From: Marinimicrobium koreense
GTDB lineage: Bacteria; Pseudomonadota; Gammaproteobacteria; Pseudomonadales; Cellvibrionaceae
Length of the DNA: 64,000 bases
Reading direction: 5' to 3'
Assembly: GCF_003762925.1 (NCBI RefSeq)
Contig: NZ_RJUK01000004.1
Location: forward strand, 1 to 64,000
Positions 46,535 through 55,469 of this stretch are shown here, piece by piece (within the stretch, counting starts at the first letter, position 1; each line of letters opens with the position of its first letter). The position numbers and the translations under genes were made by a program. The notes beneath the pieces were generated by a model. It saw nothing but the letters and a program-made list of their open reading frames with translations. It made no database searches and was not told the DNA's origin.

Positions 46535-48080
46535 TTCACGCCCCTGGGTCCTCGCCCTGGCGCTGCTGGTCACCGCCTGCTCCGACACCCCCTCCGGCGG
46601 ACACGGTCATGACCACGGCCCCGACGGAGACCACGCGGACCACGAGACGCATGATGCGCCAGTGCTGGTGTACACCGATTTCAGTGAACACACCGAGCTG
46701 TTTGTGGAGTTTCCCGCCCTGGTGGCTGGACAAAGCTCACGCTTTGCGGCCCACATCACCCGATTGAGTGATTTTATGCCGCTGACGGAGGGGCGATTGG
46801 ATGTATTGCTGCAGCGCGACGGGCGTACCGTCGCCCGCTTCCGGGTGAACGAAACCACCAGTCGCGGCATCTTCCGGCCCAGCGTCACGCCCCGCGATAG
46901 CGGTGACTTCGACCTTGTGATTGAGGTCGCTGACGGGGATATGACCGCCCGGCACTCTCTGGGCGAAATCAGAGTGTTTCCAGACAATGAGGCGATTCAG
47001 GGTCTGCCCGATCATCCCGAAGGCGATATCGCGTATCTGAAAGAACAGCAGTGGGACAACCCGTTTGCGACGGTATCCGTTCAACCCCGACCATTGCGGC
47101 GCTCGGTTCCGGGCTTTGGCACCGTCACCGCTCCGGCAGATGGAGACGCCACCGTGCGGGCACCGGCCGACGGTTATATTGCCAGCACCCCATTGATTCA
47201 GCCGGGTCAGCGCGTTGCACAAGGGACCACACTGGGCGTGCTGATTCCCCGTCTGGGTGACCAGTCCGATATCGGCAGCCTGATGGTCGCGCTGGAACAG
47301 GCCCGCTCCCGGCGGGCGCTGGCGGAGCGGGACGTTGAACGACTTACCGGCCTATTGGCCCAGGGAGCCATTCCCGAACGGCGGCTGCTGGACGCCCGGG
47401 AGGCTCTTGATGTTGCCCGCGCCGAATTCCGCGCCGCCCGTGCCCGGGTGGAGCAGTATGAGTCCGGCAACGCCGAGGCGGGGCTCGCCCTGCGCGCGCC
47501 GGTGGCCGGAGCGGTGGTCACCACCAATGTCAGCCCCGGTGCCTTTATCAAAGCCGGTGATCCGCTGTTCCGGATTGCCGCGCCGGAGCGTCGTTGGCTC
47601 GCCATCCGGGTTCCGGAGCGCTTTGCCGGGGAGCTTGCCCACAGTAGCGGCGCCTGGCTTGATCGACCCGACGGCCCGCTGGTGTTGGATGCGCAGCAGG
47701 GCGCCCGCGTTGTGCGGCACGACAGCGCAGTGGACCCGCGCACCCGCACCGCAGGCGTTACCGTGGAGTACCCCACCGAGGTCGGCCCCACACTACTAGG
47801 CGCCCGAGTGGCGGCCCATGTATTCACCGAATCTGCCGTGGAGCGGTTGGCGATTCCCCGCAGTGCGGTGATCGACGATGACGGCCGCTCCGTGGTCTAC
47901 GTGCAAGTCAATGGTGAAAGCTTTGAGCGTCAACCGGTGGAATTGGGCCTGCGCGACGGTGCCTGGGTGGAAGTTCACCAGGGCCTGAGCGCTGACGACC
48001 GGGTGGTCAGCGAAGGGGCCTACCTGGTGAAGCTGGCGTCGGCTGGCGGTAGCGAAATCGGTCACGGCCACGCCCACTAA
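46524..48080 (+). CDS. Periplasmic adaptor of heavy-metal RND pump (CzcB/CusB-like), lipoprotein
   Basis: Membrane-fusion protein linking the RND pump to the TolC-type channel, 518 residues. The ATG at 46524 gives a lipoprotein signal (lipobox VTAC) and a His-rich start, HGHDHGPDGDHADHETHD; a longer frame opening at 46290 is only the shifted reading of the previous His-rich gene. After a beta-domain (about 45-160) come the lipoyl-like half (VTAPADGDATVRAPADGYIASTPLIQPGQRVAQGTTLGVLIP), the helical hairpin with ERLTGLLAQGAIPERRLLDAREALDVARAEFRAARARVEQYE, the second lipoyl half (LRAPVAGAVVTTNVSPGAFIKAGDPLFRIA) and a barrel. It ends in GHGHAH, a second metal tail. Confidence 0.88.
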   Translation: MRIDSRPWVLALALLVTACSDTPSGGHGHDHGPDGDHADHETHDAPVLVYTDFSEHTELFVEFPALVAGQSSRFAAHITRLSDFMPLTEGRLDVLLQRDGRTVARFRVNETTSRGIFRPSVTPRDSGDFDLVIEVADGDMTARHSLGEIRVFPDNEAIQGLPDHPEGDIAYLKEQQWDNPFATVSVQPRPLRRSVPGFGTVTAPADGDATVRAPADGYIASTPLIQPGQRVAQGTTLGVLIPRLGDQSDIGSLMVALEQARSRRALAERDVERLTGLLAQGAIPERRLLDAREALDVARAEFRAARARVEQYESGNAEAGLALRAPVAGAVVTTNVSPGAFIKAGDPLFRIAAPERRWLAIRVPERFAGELAHSSGAWLDRPDGPLVLDAQQGARVVRHDSAVDPRTRTAGVTVEYPTEVGPTLLGARVAAHVFTESAVERLAIPRSAVIDDDGRSVVYVQVNGESFERQPVELGLRDGAWVEVHQGLSADDRVVSEGAYLVKLASAGGSEIGHGHAH

Positions 48081-48095
48081 CCCCCGGAGTTTTCC

Positions 48096-51000
48096 ATGAT
48101 TGATCGCATTATACGCGTGTCCCTGAACAACCGGTTGCTGGTTCTGGTCGCCGCGGGCCTACTGATGGTCTGGGGCGGCTGGTCGGCCCTGAAGGCTCCG
48201 GTGGATGTCTTTCCCGACCTGACCGCCCCTTCGGTCACCATCGTGACGGAAGCCCACGGCATGCCCCCCGAGGATGTTGAGCGGCTGGTGACCTTTCCCA
48301 TCGAGACCGCCATGAACGGTGCCGGCGGCGTCCGCCGGGTCCGCTCCAGCACCGGGGTCGGCATCAGTGTGGTGACGGTGGAATTTGAGTGGGGCACGGA
48401 TATTTATCGCGCCCGCCAACGCGTCGCCGAGCGGTTGCAGAATGTCTCGGCGGCCCTGCCCCAGGACCTGCCGCCACCGGTACTGGCACCGGTCACCTCC
48501 ATCATGGGGGAGATTCTGTTTATCGCGCTCACCTCGGAGCAGCACGATGAAATGGCCCTGAAAACCGCCGCCGACTGGCAGGTCCGGCGCCGGCTGCTGG
48601 CCGTACCGGGAGTGGCCGAAGTCATCCCCACCGGGGGTGAAACCCGCCAGTTTCAGGTCGTCGCCTCTCCGGAGCGTTTGTCCGCCTATGGGGTAACGCT
48701 GGACCAACTGCGCCAGGCGGTGGCCAACGCCACCCGCAACGCCTCCGCCGGTTTTCTGACCGAAAACCGGCAGGAATTCCTGATCCAGGGCATCGGCCGG
48801 GCCCGCACCATTGAGGATCTTGAGCAGGCGGTGGTCACCACCCGGGATGATGTGCCCGTGCTGGTGCGGGATCTGGCCATTGTTCAGACTGGCCCGGCAC
48901 CGCGGCGCGGTACCGGCAGCTACAAAGGCGATGCGGGTGTGGTGCTGGGCATCCAGAAACAGCCGGGGGCAAACACCCTCGAACTGACCCGCCGACTGGA
49001 TGGCGTCATTGATGAGCTGCAGGAGTCACTGCCCGAGGGCATGCGGATCGAAACCGACGCTTTCCGCCAGGCGGACTTCATTACCGTCTCCATCGACAAC
49101 CTAAGCACTGCGCTGCGGGACGGCGCCATCCTGGTGGTGGCCATCATGTTCCTGTTTCTTTACAGCGTGCGGGCCACCGCTATCGCCCTGGTAGCCATTC
49201 CTCTGTCGTTGTTGGTGGCCGTACTGTCCATTCGCTGGTTCGGCGGCACGCTCAATACCATGACCCTCGGGGGCATGACCATTGCGCTCGGCGCGTTGGT
49301 GGACGACGCCATCATCGTGGTGGAAAACATTGTCCGCAGGCTCAGGGAAAATGCCGATCGTCCCGAGGCGCAACAGCGGTCGGCGCTGAGCGTTGTCTCG
49401 AACGCGACCCGGGAAATCGAGGGCTCCATCGTTTTCGCCACCCTGATCATCATTCTGGTGTTTCTCCCATTATTTTTCCTCAGTGGCGTCGAGGGTCGAC
49501 TACTCGAACCCTTAGGGCTGGCCTACGTCGTTTCCCTGGCGGCCTCGCTGCTGGTGGCGATCACCGTCACTCCGGTGCTCTGTCTACTCGGGCTGCCGGG
49601 CAGTCGCACGGTAACCCAGGATCACGATACCCGCCTGATCGCCGCCCTGAAATCGGGGTACCGCCCCCTGCTGGCATGGTCTCTGAGCCGCTGGCGTATT
49701 TTGATCGGCGGCGCCCTGGCATTGCTGCTGGCGTCACTGCTGGGACTGTCACTCGCGGGCCGGGGGTTTTTGCCAGAATTCAACGAAGGCAGCCTGACCC
49801 TGAGCGTGGTGACTCTGCCCGGCACCTCCCTGGAAACCTCCGATGACATCGGCCAACGAGTAGAGAAGATTCTGTTGGAGCAGCCAGAAGTGGTCGCCAC
49901 CGCCCGGCGCACCGGCCGGGCGGAGCTGGACCCTCACGCCCAACAGGTATTTGCTTCGGAAATCGATGTCTCGCTCGACATGCGGGAGCGGGACAAGGCG
50001 GAGCTGCTGGCGGCCCTCCGTCAGGAATTCGCCCTGCTGCCCGGGACCAACGTCATTATCGGCCAGCCCATCTCCCACCGCATTGACCATATGCTCTCGG
50101 GCACTCGAGCCAATATCGCCATCAAGCTCTTTGGCGATGACCTCTCGGAGCTACGCCGCCTGGGTGGGCAGATCGAGTCCATTGTGGGTGGCATTCCCGG
50201 GGCGGTCGATGTGGCCATGGACGAGCAAAGCCAGATCCCGTTTGTCACCGTACGCTTCGACCGGGCGGCCCTGGCCAACTATGGCCTCAGTATGACCGAC
50301 GCCGCCGAGGCTCTGGAAACCGCCTTCAATGGCACCACCGTCGGACGATTACTGGAGGGAGAGGCGAGCTTTGATCTGGTCGTGCGTCTGCCCCAGAGCG
50401 CCAAGGAGAACCTGGATACCCTGCGCAATACCCAGCTCACCCTGGCCTCGGGCGCTCAGGTCCCCTTCGCCGCCCTGGCCGATATTCGACGTGAGCGCGG
50501 CCCCAACACCATCAGCCGGGAGAATGTTCAGCGCAACCTGGTGATCATGGCAAACGTCGCCGAGCGGGACCTGATCAGCGTGGTGGAGGACATTGAAACC
50601 GCCATCGCCGACAACGTCACACTGCCCACCGGCTACCGGGTGGAGTATGGCGGTCAGTTCCAGAGCGCCGAGGCGGCGAGCACCCGCTTACTGCTGCTCG
50701 GCGCTTTGGTGATCGCGGGTATTTTCCTGCTGCTGATCGCGGCGTTCGGCCGAACCCGGGATGCGGTGCTGGTGATGCTCAACTTGCCACTGGCTCTGAT
50801 CGGCGGCGTGGCCGGCGTCTGGTTTGCCGGAGGGGTCATCACCGTCGCGGTGCTGATCGGGTTCATCACCCTGTTTGGCATTGCCACTCGCAACGGTGTG
50901 ATTCTGGTCGACCACATCGGCCGCCTGATCCACGACGGAGGCCTCACGGCGGAACAGGCGGTACGCCAGGGGGCCGAAGAGCGCCTGGTGCCCATTCTGA

Positions 51001-51179
51001 TGACCGCCCTGGCCACGGCCCTCGCGCTGGTACCTCTGGCCCTCGCGGGCGGCGAACCCGGCAGTGAAATCCAGGCCCCCATGGCTATTGTGATTCTATG
51101 GGGGCTGCTCAGCTCCACCGCACTGAATATGCTGGTGGTTCCGGCCATGTACTTGCGCTTTGGCGCCACCCGCACCTGA
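48096..51179 (+). CDS. Heavy-metal RND efflux pump (CzcA/CusA-like)
   Basis: Proton-driven inner-membrane pump, 1027 residues, with two repeats of membrane helices and large periplasmic loops. The N-terminus FPDLTAPSVTIVTEAHGMPPEDVERLVTFPIETAMNGAGGVRRVRSSTG is the HME-RND pattern. The TM4 signature reads ALGALVDDAIIVVEN (Asp403 and Asp404). CzcA-type zinc pumps usually have a DFGIIVDGAVVxVEN pattern and CusA-type AxGxMVDAAIVMIEN; this one matches neither exactly, so the metal cannot be named. GIATRNGVILVDHI is the matching motif in the second half. It is the last gene of the BlaI-M56-tolC-His protein-adaptor-pump operon. Confidence 0.92.
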   Translation: MIDRIIRVSLNNRLLVLVAAGLLMVWGGWSALKAPVDVFPDLTAPSVTIVTEAHGMPPEDVERLVTFPIETAMNGAGGVRRVRSSTGVGISVVTVEFEWGTDIYRARQRVAERLQNVSAALPQDLPPPVLAPVTSIMGEILFIALTSEQHDEMALKTAADWQVRRRLLAVPGVAEVIPTGGETRQFQVVASPERLSAYGVTLDQLRQAVANATRNASAGFLTENRQEFLIQGIGRARTIEDLEQAVVTTRDDVPVLVRDLAIVQTGPAPRRGTGSYKGDAGVVLGIQKQPGANTLELTRRLDGVIDELQESLPEGMRIETDAFRQADFITVSIDNLSTALRDGAILVVAIMFLFLYSVRATAIALVAIPLSLLVAVLSIRWFGGTLNTMTLGGMTIALGALVDDAIIVVENIVRRLRENADRPEAQQRSALSVVSNATREIEGSIVFATLIIILVFLPLFFLSGVEGRLLEPLGLAYVVSLAASLLVAITVTPVLCLLGLPGSRTVTQDHDTRLIAALKSGYRPLLAWSLSRWRILIGGALALLLASLLGLSLAGRGFLPEFNEGSLTLSVVTLPGTSLETSDDIGQRVEKILLEQPEVVATARRTGRAELDPHAQQVFASEIDVSLDMRERDKAELLAALRQEFALLPGTNVIIGQPISHRIDHMLSGTRANIAIKLFGDDLSELRRLGGQIESIVGGIPGAVDVAMDEQSQIPFVTVRFDRAALANYGLSMTDAAEALETAFNGTTVGRLLEGEASFDLVVRLPQSAKENLDTLRNTQLTLASGAQVPFAALADIRRERGPNTISRENVQRNLVIMANVAERDLISVVEDIETAIADNVTLPTGYRVEYGGQFQSAEAASTRLLLLGALVIAGIFLLLIAAFGRTRDAVLVMLNLPLALIGGVAGVWFAGGVITVAVLIGFITLFGIATRNGVILVDHIGRLIHDGGLTAEQAVRQGAEERLVPILMTALATALALVPLALAGGEPGSEIQAPMAIVILWGLLSSTALNMLVVPAMYLRFGATRT

Positions 51180-51373
51180 TCCGCCCTGAACGAGCCTGCC
51201 GCCTCTCGCGCGGCGGGCCACTCCGTCATCTCCCGCTATCGATCGGCATCCACTCCTAGTGGTCCAACCACACCTCCGCTCTCCAAAACCATCCTCGGCT
51301 GGCGCATATTATTGATAAACTAAACGAGAAGTATTATTATTCGCAAAACTTGATTAAGCGGAGGTCCACAAAC

Positions 51374-53482
51374 ATGCTCAAACAGTCCCTTATGACGGTC
51401 GCGCTACTGGCGGCCGGACAGAGCTGGGCACAGGAAGCCCCGGCAGTCACCGAGGAGTTTATCGTTACCGGCCGGGCACAAACCCTGTACCAGGTATCGG
51501 AGTCGTCGGTTTCCACGCGATTGTCCGCGGATCTGACCCGCGTTCCCGCATCGGTCCAGGTTCTCAACAAGGATCTGATCCAGGACCAGGGGGCCCGGGA
51601 TGCCCGGGATCTGTACCGCAGCATCAGTGGCGTCAACTTCTTCAGTTACTCCGGCGTGAGCTTTCGCGGCTTCCGCCAGGATGAAGTCCTTTATGACGGT
51701 CTGCGCGGCGATCCCTATGCCGGCTTCTCCGTTCCCCGCCTGTTTGGTGTGGATCAGGTGGAAGTGCTCAAGGGACCAAGTGGCGCCGTCTACGGCGCGG
51801 GCCAGCCCGGCGGGCTGATCAACTACAACACCAGCCAGGCTTCGCTGGACTCTTACGCTCGCGCGCAAGTCATCGCGGGAAACTACGACCTGACCGGCGT
51901 CAACGTTGAGGCCACCGGTGCTTTTGACGGCAGCGACCTCGGTTATCGGGTGGCCATGCTCAAGGAAACCGAGGAGCCGTTCCGCAACAACACCACCAAT
52001 GAGAACGATCAGGGCGATCTGGGATTGGTGTGGGAACCTTCGGGCAACACCCGGGCTCTGTTCAAATACTCCTTCGTGGACCAGACCCTGGGGGGCAATC
52101 GCCTTCGGGGGGTTCCCATTGATCAGGACGGTGAATTTCTGGTGGATACAAGCTGGAACCACAATGAGGTCACCGACTTCCTCTCTCTGGAAGCGGATAT
52201 CCTCTACAGCCGACTGCAGCACGCCTTCAGCGATAACCTGAGCATCGACCTGGCCGCCCGCTACTACGACAACCAGGAAAAGCAGAACTACCATGAACCC
52301 CGGGGCCTGTATGACTCCAATGGAGACGGCACCCGCGACATGATGAAGCGCCAGTTCCGGGATCAGGTGCGCAACAATGAGGGACTGTCGGCCTACGCCA
52401 ATCTGATTACCGCGTTTGACACCGGTAATGTCGAACACGAATTCCTGGTGGGTGCGGAAATCTTCGACCAACAGGACGACTTCAAAGCCAAGCGCGGCGC
52501 ACCGATCGAGGACGGCGGCGTGGTGCCCCCACTCAGCCTGTACGACCCGGTCTACGGCCAGACGTCACGGGCCCAATACGGCCTGGACGACAACCCCTGG
52601 GAAACCCCTCGCAAAAGCGAACAGATGCAGACTGGCGTCTATGTGCAGGATCTAATGCGACTGTCTGAGCAGTGGGACCTTTTGGCCAGCCTGCGTTTTA
52701 CCCAGTTTGAGAGCGATGGCGACAGTGTCGAAAAAGACAGTGATGAGGCCCTGACCTACCGCGTCGGCGGTGTCTACCACCTGAACCGCTCCGTCAACCT
52801 GTACGCCAGCATCAGCGAAGGCTTCGTCCCCCAATCGGCGGGCAGTCAGGACCCGAGAGCGGGCGGCCCCTTCGAGCCCGAGGAAAGCGAGCAGTTTGAA
52901 GTGGGTGCCAAGCTGGAGCTGTTTGAAGGCCGCGCCCGCCTCAACCTCGCCGCCTACGAAATCGAACGGCGCAATGTGCTGCAGGCCGACCCGGCCGGCG
53001 ATGTCGACAACGACGGTATTGACGATCTGATCCCCGTCGGCCGGGTGCGCAGCCGCGGCGCCGAGCTGGACCTGAGTGCGGACCTGCTGCCCCAGTGGAC
53101 CCTGACCTTCAACTACGGCTTCAACGATGTGAAGGTCATTGAAGCGACCAGTGGCATCACCAACGCCACTGGCGACGACTTTGCCAATACCCCGGATCAT
53201 CAGGCCGGTCTCTGGACCCGGTACGATTTCCTGAGCCTCAACTCCGCCATCGCGTTCGGAGCCGAGTATAAAGGTGAGCAGATCGGTATCCAGGGTGACC
53301 CGGTGAACGACTACACGGTGTTCGACGCGAGCTGGCAAAGCCAGTTTGATGCCTGGAAGCTGCAGATCAACCTGCGCAACCTGTTCGACAAAACCTACGC
53401 GGAGAGCGGCTTCATTACCCGCACCGGCCATTTCCCCGGGGAACCCCGCCGGGTCACGGTCACCCTGAGCCGCGAGTTCTGA
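51374..53482 (+). CDS. TonB-dependent siderophore receptor
   Basis: Outer-membrane receptor of the ferric-siderophore type, 702 residues. The ATG at 51374 has GGAGG upstream and gives a signal peptide ending SWAQE; a TTG at 51350 is rejected. The plug carries EEFIVTGRAQ, then LTRVPASVQVLNKDLIQDQGARDARDLYRSISGVNFFSYSGVSFRGFRQDEVLYDGLRG and VEVLKGPSGAVYGAGQPGGLINY, as in FhuA/FpvA-like receptors. It ends EPRRVTVTLSREF with the terminal Phe. The leader (about 51300-51345) is AT-rich and might hold a Fur site, but I cannot define one with confidence. The PepSY protein starts 1 nt after the stop. Confidence 0.9.
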   Translation: MLKQSLMTVALLAAGQSWAQEAPAVTEEFIVTGRAQTLYQVSESSVSTRLSADLTRVPASVQVLNKDLIQDQGARDARDLYRSISGVNFFSYSGVSFRGFRQDEVLYDGLRGDPYAGFSVPRLFGVDQVEVLKGPSGAVYGAGQPGGLINYNTSQASLDSYARAQVIAGNYDLTGVNVEATGAFDGSDLGYRVAMLKETEEPFRNNTTNENDQGDLGLVWEPSGNTRALFKYSFVDQTLGGNRLRGVPIDQDGEFLVDTSWNHNEVTDFLSLEADILYSRLQHAFSDNLSIDLAARYYDNQEKQNYHEPRGLYDSNGDGTRDMMKRQFRDQVRNNEGLSAYANLITAFDTGNVEHEFLVGAEIFDQQDDFKAKRGAPIEDGGVVPPLSLYDPVYGQTSRAQYGLDDNPWETPRKSEQMQTGVYVQDLMRLSEQWDLLASLRFTQFESDGDSVEKDSDEALTYRVGGVYHLNRSVNLYASISEGFVPQSAGSQDPRAGGPFEPEESEQFEVGAKLELFEGRARLNLAAYEIERRNVLQADPAGDVDNDGIDDLIPVGRVRSRGAELDLSADLLPQWTLTFNYGFNDVKVIEATSGITNATGDDFANTPDHQAGLWTRYDFLSLNSAIAFGAEYKGEQIGIQGDPVNDYTVFDASWQSQFDAWKLQINLRNLFDKTYAESGFITRTGHFPGEPRRVTVTLSREF

Positions 53483-53483
53483 G

Positions 53484-54767
53484 GTGTCTCCCGAAGCCCC
53501 CACGCCACGCGCCCGCACCGGCGGGCGACGTCGCTGGTTCAACCTGCACTCTTGGGTGGGACTGAAGTTCAGTCTGTTGTTTTTTTTCGTCAGCTTGACC
53601 GGCACCCTCGCGGTTTACGCCTACGAACTGGACTGGCTGTTCACCCCTGCCCTGCGCGTGCAGGCCCCGGAAAGTGGCGAGGGTGCCGAGCGCCAACCGC
53701 CCGGCACCCTGCTCGCCGCCGCCCTCAAGGAGTATCCCGGGTGGCGGCCGAGCTTTATGTATCTCAACCTGCCCGACTACATGGCCGCGGAACTGATTGC
53801 CGTGAACGAGGACGGCGAACGGCGGCGAATCTACGTCAATCCATACACTGCCGAAGTGCAGGGCCATGCCAACTGGTACAACGCCCACCGGTTTCTGCGC
53901 GAGGCGCACCGCCACCTGATGCTGCCGCTGCAATGGGGACTCACCATAGTGACCCTGCTCAGCTTTCCGCTGCTGCTGTCCATGATTTCCGCCTTCCCCA
54001 TTTTCAAACGCTGGTGGCGCGGCTTTTTCAAACCACCGAAGCCCCGGGACCCACCCCGGCGCTGGTGGGGCAACCTGCACCGGTGGCTGGGCCTGTGGAG
54101 CCTGCCCTTCATTCTGGTGATTGGCCTCACCGGCATCTGGTATCTGGTTGAAAAGTGGGGCGGCGCAGCCCCGGCGGCGGGCGCCGAGCTGCGCCCGCTG
54201 CCCGAGGCCAATGCCTTGCCCCGGGATGCGGACACACTCAACCGCGCCATTGAGCGCGCCCTGAAGCCCTGGCCGGAATATCAGTTGGACAGCCTCTGGT
54301 TCCCCGGCGAGAACCAGCCGTTGATTCTCCAGGGGCAAGAGAAGGCTCTGCTGGTGCGCCCCCGGGCCAACACTCTGCTCATCGACCCGACCACCGGCGA
54401 GTCTCTGGGTCGTGTGCACGGTGAACAGCTCAGCCTGCACCAACGTATCGCCGAGGCAGCCGACCCACTGCACTTCGGCACCTTCGGCGGCCAGCCCACC
54501 CGCTTTCTCTGGTTCCTGTTCGGCCTGATGCTCACCACCCTGGCCGCCTCCGGCACCTGGATTTACTCCCTCCGCCTCACGTCCGGCCGCTCCCACCGGT
54601 CGCGTAGGGCGGGTAAGCCTAAAGGCGCACCCGCCGTTCCCCACCTATCCGGCGTAGTGCCACGCTCGCCCTGGCGCACCCTCTGGCAAGGCCAACTCCT
54701 CCCCTGGCCCCAGATGGCCCTGATTCTGACCTGCCTGATCCTGGCTCTGGTCAATATCGGGAGTTGA
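53484..54767 (+). CDS. PepSY-associated membrane protein, putative siderophore iron reductase
   Basis: Four-helix inner-membrane protein of the PepSY_TM family, 427 residues. Membrane segments are near 28-48 (KFSLLFFFVSLTGTLAVYAYEL), 150-175 (LTIVTLLSFPLLLSMISAFPIF), 205-230 (GLWSLPFILVIGLTGIWYLVEKW) and 345-370 (FLWFLFGLMLTTLAASGTWIYSL), with conserved His residues (HSWVGLK, HRHLMLPLQWG, NLHRWLGLWS, LHQRIAEAADPLHFG) in the usual places. Relatives such as FoxB/FiuB act as ferric-siderophore reductases next to TonB receptors, and here it directly follows one. The stretch encoding about residues 374-386 is a REP-like repeat read as protein, so this part of the C-terminal region is probably not native to the fold. 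GTG start. Confidence 0.85.
   Translation: MSPEAPTPRARTGGRRRWFNLHSWVGLKFSLLFFFVSLTGTLAVYAYELDWLFTPALRVQAPESGEGAERQPPGTLLAAALKEYPGWRPSFMYLNLPDYMAAELIAVNEDGERRRIYVNPYTAEVQGHANWYNAHRFLREAHRHLMLPLQWGLTIVTLLSFPLLLSMISAFPIFKRWWRGFFKPPKPRDPPRRWWGNLHRWLGLWSLPFILVIGLTGIWYLVEKWGGAAPAAGAELRPLPEANALPRDADTLNRAIERALKPWPEYQLDSLWFPGENQPLILQGQEKALLVRPRANTLLIDPTTGESLGRVHGEQLSLHQRIAEAADPLHFGTFGGQPTRFLWFLFGLMLTTLAASGTWIYSLRLTSGRSHRSRRAGKPKGAPAVPHLSGVVPRSPWRTLWQGQLLPWPQMALILTCLILALVNIGS
54604..54637. repeat. REP-like palindromic repeat, copy 2, inside a coding region
   Basis: GTAGGGCGGGTAAGCC, 4-nt loop region, GGCGCACCCGCC: a GTAG head followed by an imperfect palindrome, on the plus strand. It matches the copy at 58433-58466 in reverse (shared GGCGG, GCGCC, GGCTTA, CCGCCCTACG). 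It lies in frame within the PepSY protein gene, between the last membrane segment and a final hydrophobic C-terminal segment. Confidence 0.65.
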
Positions 54768-54806
54768 CAAAGAGCGACCCAACCCATACTGTATAAAAAA
54801 ACAGTA
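54764..54806 (+). promoter_or_regulatory. yebG promoter with LexA (SOS) box
   Basis: The -35 box TTGACA (54764-54769, overlapping the PepSY stop) is followed by a 17-nt spacer and a -10-like TACTGT (54787-54792). The LexA box TACTGTATAAAAAAACAGTA (54787-54806) contains the canonical CTG-N10-CAG and overlaps the -10, so LexA would block RNA polymerase until the SOS response. The yebG ATG is 20 nt downstream. Confidence 0.88.
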
Positions 54807-54826
54807 ATGACCCAGGAGGTAAAACC

Positions 54827-55111
54827 ATGGCTGTAGTCGCCGTTTGGAAATGTGATCGGGATGGCAAGATGTTTGACGATAAGAAAGCCGCGGAAGCGCA
54901 CGACAAAATGCTGGAGCTGGCCGCCAATATCACCCAGTTGATCGAAAACTCGGTGGAAGGCATCAGCGAAGCTCACAGCGAGGCCATTGGCCTGTTACTC
55001 GCCGAGCGCAGCGACCAGTTGGCCAAGGCCTGCAAGGGCAAGCCGGAAGTGTTGCTGGAAGGAACGGAAGACCAGAGCGCGAATGTCACGCCTCTGGCCT
55101 CCAATCAATAA
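54827..55111 (+). CDS. yebG: YebG-family SOS-induced protein
   Basis: Small DNA-damage-inducible protein, 94 residues, matching the E. coli YebG layout: an N-terminal strand region MAVVAVWKCDRDGKMFDDKKAAEAHDKMLELAANI, then a helical pair (ENSVEGISEAHSEAIGLLLAERSDQLAKACKG) and a variable acidic tail. Its biochemical role is not known. CAGGAGG lies 7 nt upstream of the ATG, and a strong LexA box overlaps the promoter, which supports the assignment independently of sequence similarity. It converges with the small exported protein gene. Confidence 0.92.
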   Translation: MAVVAVWKCDRDGKMFDDKKAAEAHDKMLELAANITQLIENSVEGISEAHSEAIGLLLAERSDQLAKACKGKPEVLLEGTEDQSANVTPLASNQ

Positions 55112-55129
55112 CGCCCCTTGCGTCTCACT

Positions 55130-55146
55130 CGCTCAGGGACTGAGCG
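55130..55146. terminator. Short hairpin between convergent genes
   Basis: CGCTCAG-GGA-CTGAGCG, a perfect 7-bp stem with a 3-nt loop, 18 nt after the yebG stop and 8 nt from the stop of the opposite gene. There is no T-run on either side, so any terminator activity would be weak. Confidence 0.35.
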
Positions 55147-55154
55147 GTCACCCC

Positions 55155-55469
55155 TCAAAGTTCCAGGTAGATTCTCAGGCTGGAGCGCTCCTGATGATGA
55201 TCGTGATGATCATGACTTCTTGAGCGATAACGATACGCGTCGTCCCGATAGTTTTCGTGGCGATGGTGATACGCGTCATGGTCGCGCTCCCGGCGCCACT
55301 TCCTCATTTCACGCTCTCTCTCCCGCTCCCATTTACGGGCTTCTCGCGCGCGCTCTTTATGGTGTTTTTTGTGCTCCCAGGCCGCCGCATGAGGCGGTGG
55401 AGCGGCATGTAGTGCCACCGGAGCCATCAATACCAGACCAGCCAGCGTAGCAGACAATAGGGTTTTCAT
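55155..55469 (-). CDS. Small exported Arg/His/Glu-rich protein
   Basis: Unrecognised 104-residue protein. The ATG at 55469 has GGAGG 8 nt upstream and gives a clear signal peptide (MKTLLSATLAGLVLMAPVALHAAPP, cleaved after HAA). The mature part is almost wholly charged: KKHHKERAREARKWERERERE, then MRKWRRERDHDAYHHRHENYRDDAYRYRSRSHDHHDHHQ, likely a single long helix followed by a His/Arg/Tyr-rich tail. It could bind metal or nucleic acid/polyanion in the periplasm, but nothing in the context settles this. It is transcribed towards yebG and away from the sigma-54 promoter region. Confidence 0.65.
   Translation of the reverse strand: MKTLLSATLAGLVLMAPVALHAAPPPHAAAWEHKKHHKERAREARKWEREREREMRKWRRERDHDAYHHRHENYRDDAYRYRSRSHDHHDHHQERSSLRIYLEL

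Noticed and set aside
51300-51345. Fur box upstream of the siderophore receptor
   Set aside because: The stretch is AT-rich with ATTATT repeats, but I could not align it convincingly to the 19-bp Fur consensus.
51404-52471. 355-residue minus-strand open frame opposite the siderophore receptor
   Set aside because: The plus strand encodes a full TonB receptor with signal peptide and terminal Phe; the antisense product has no recognisable features.
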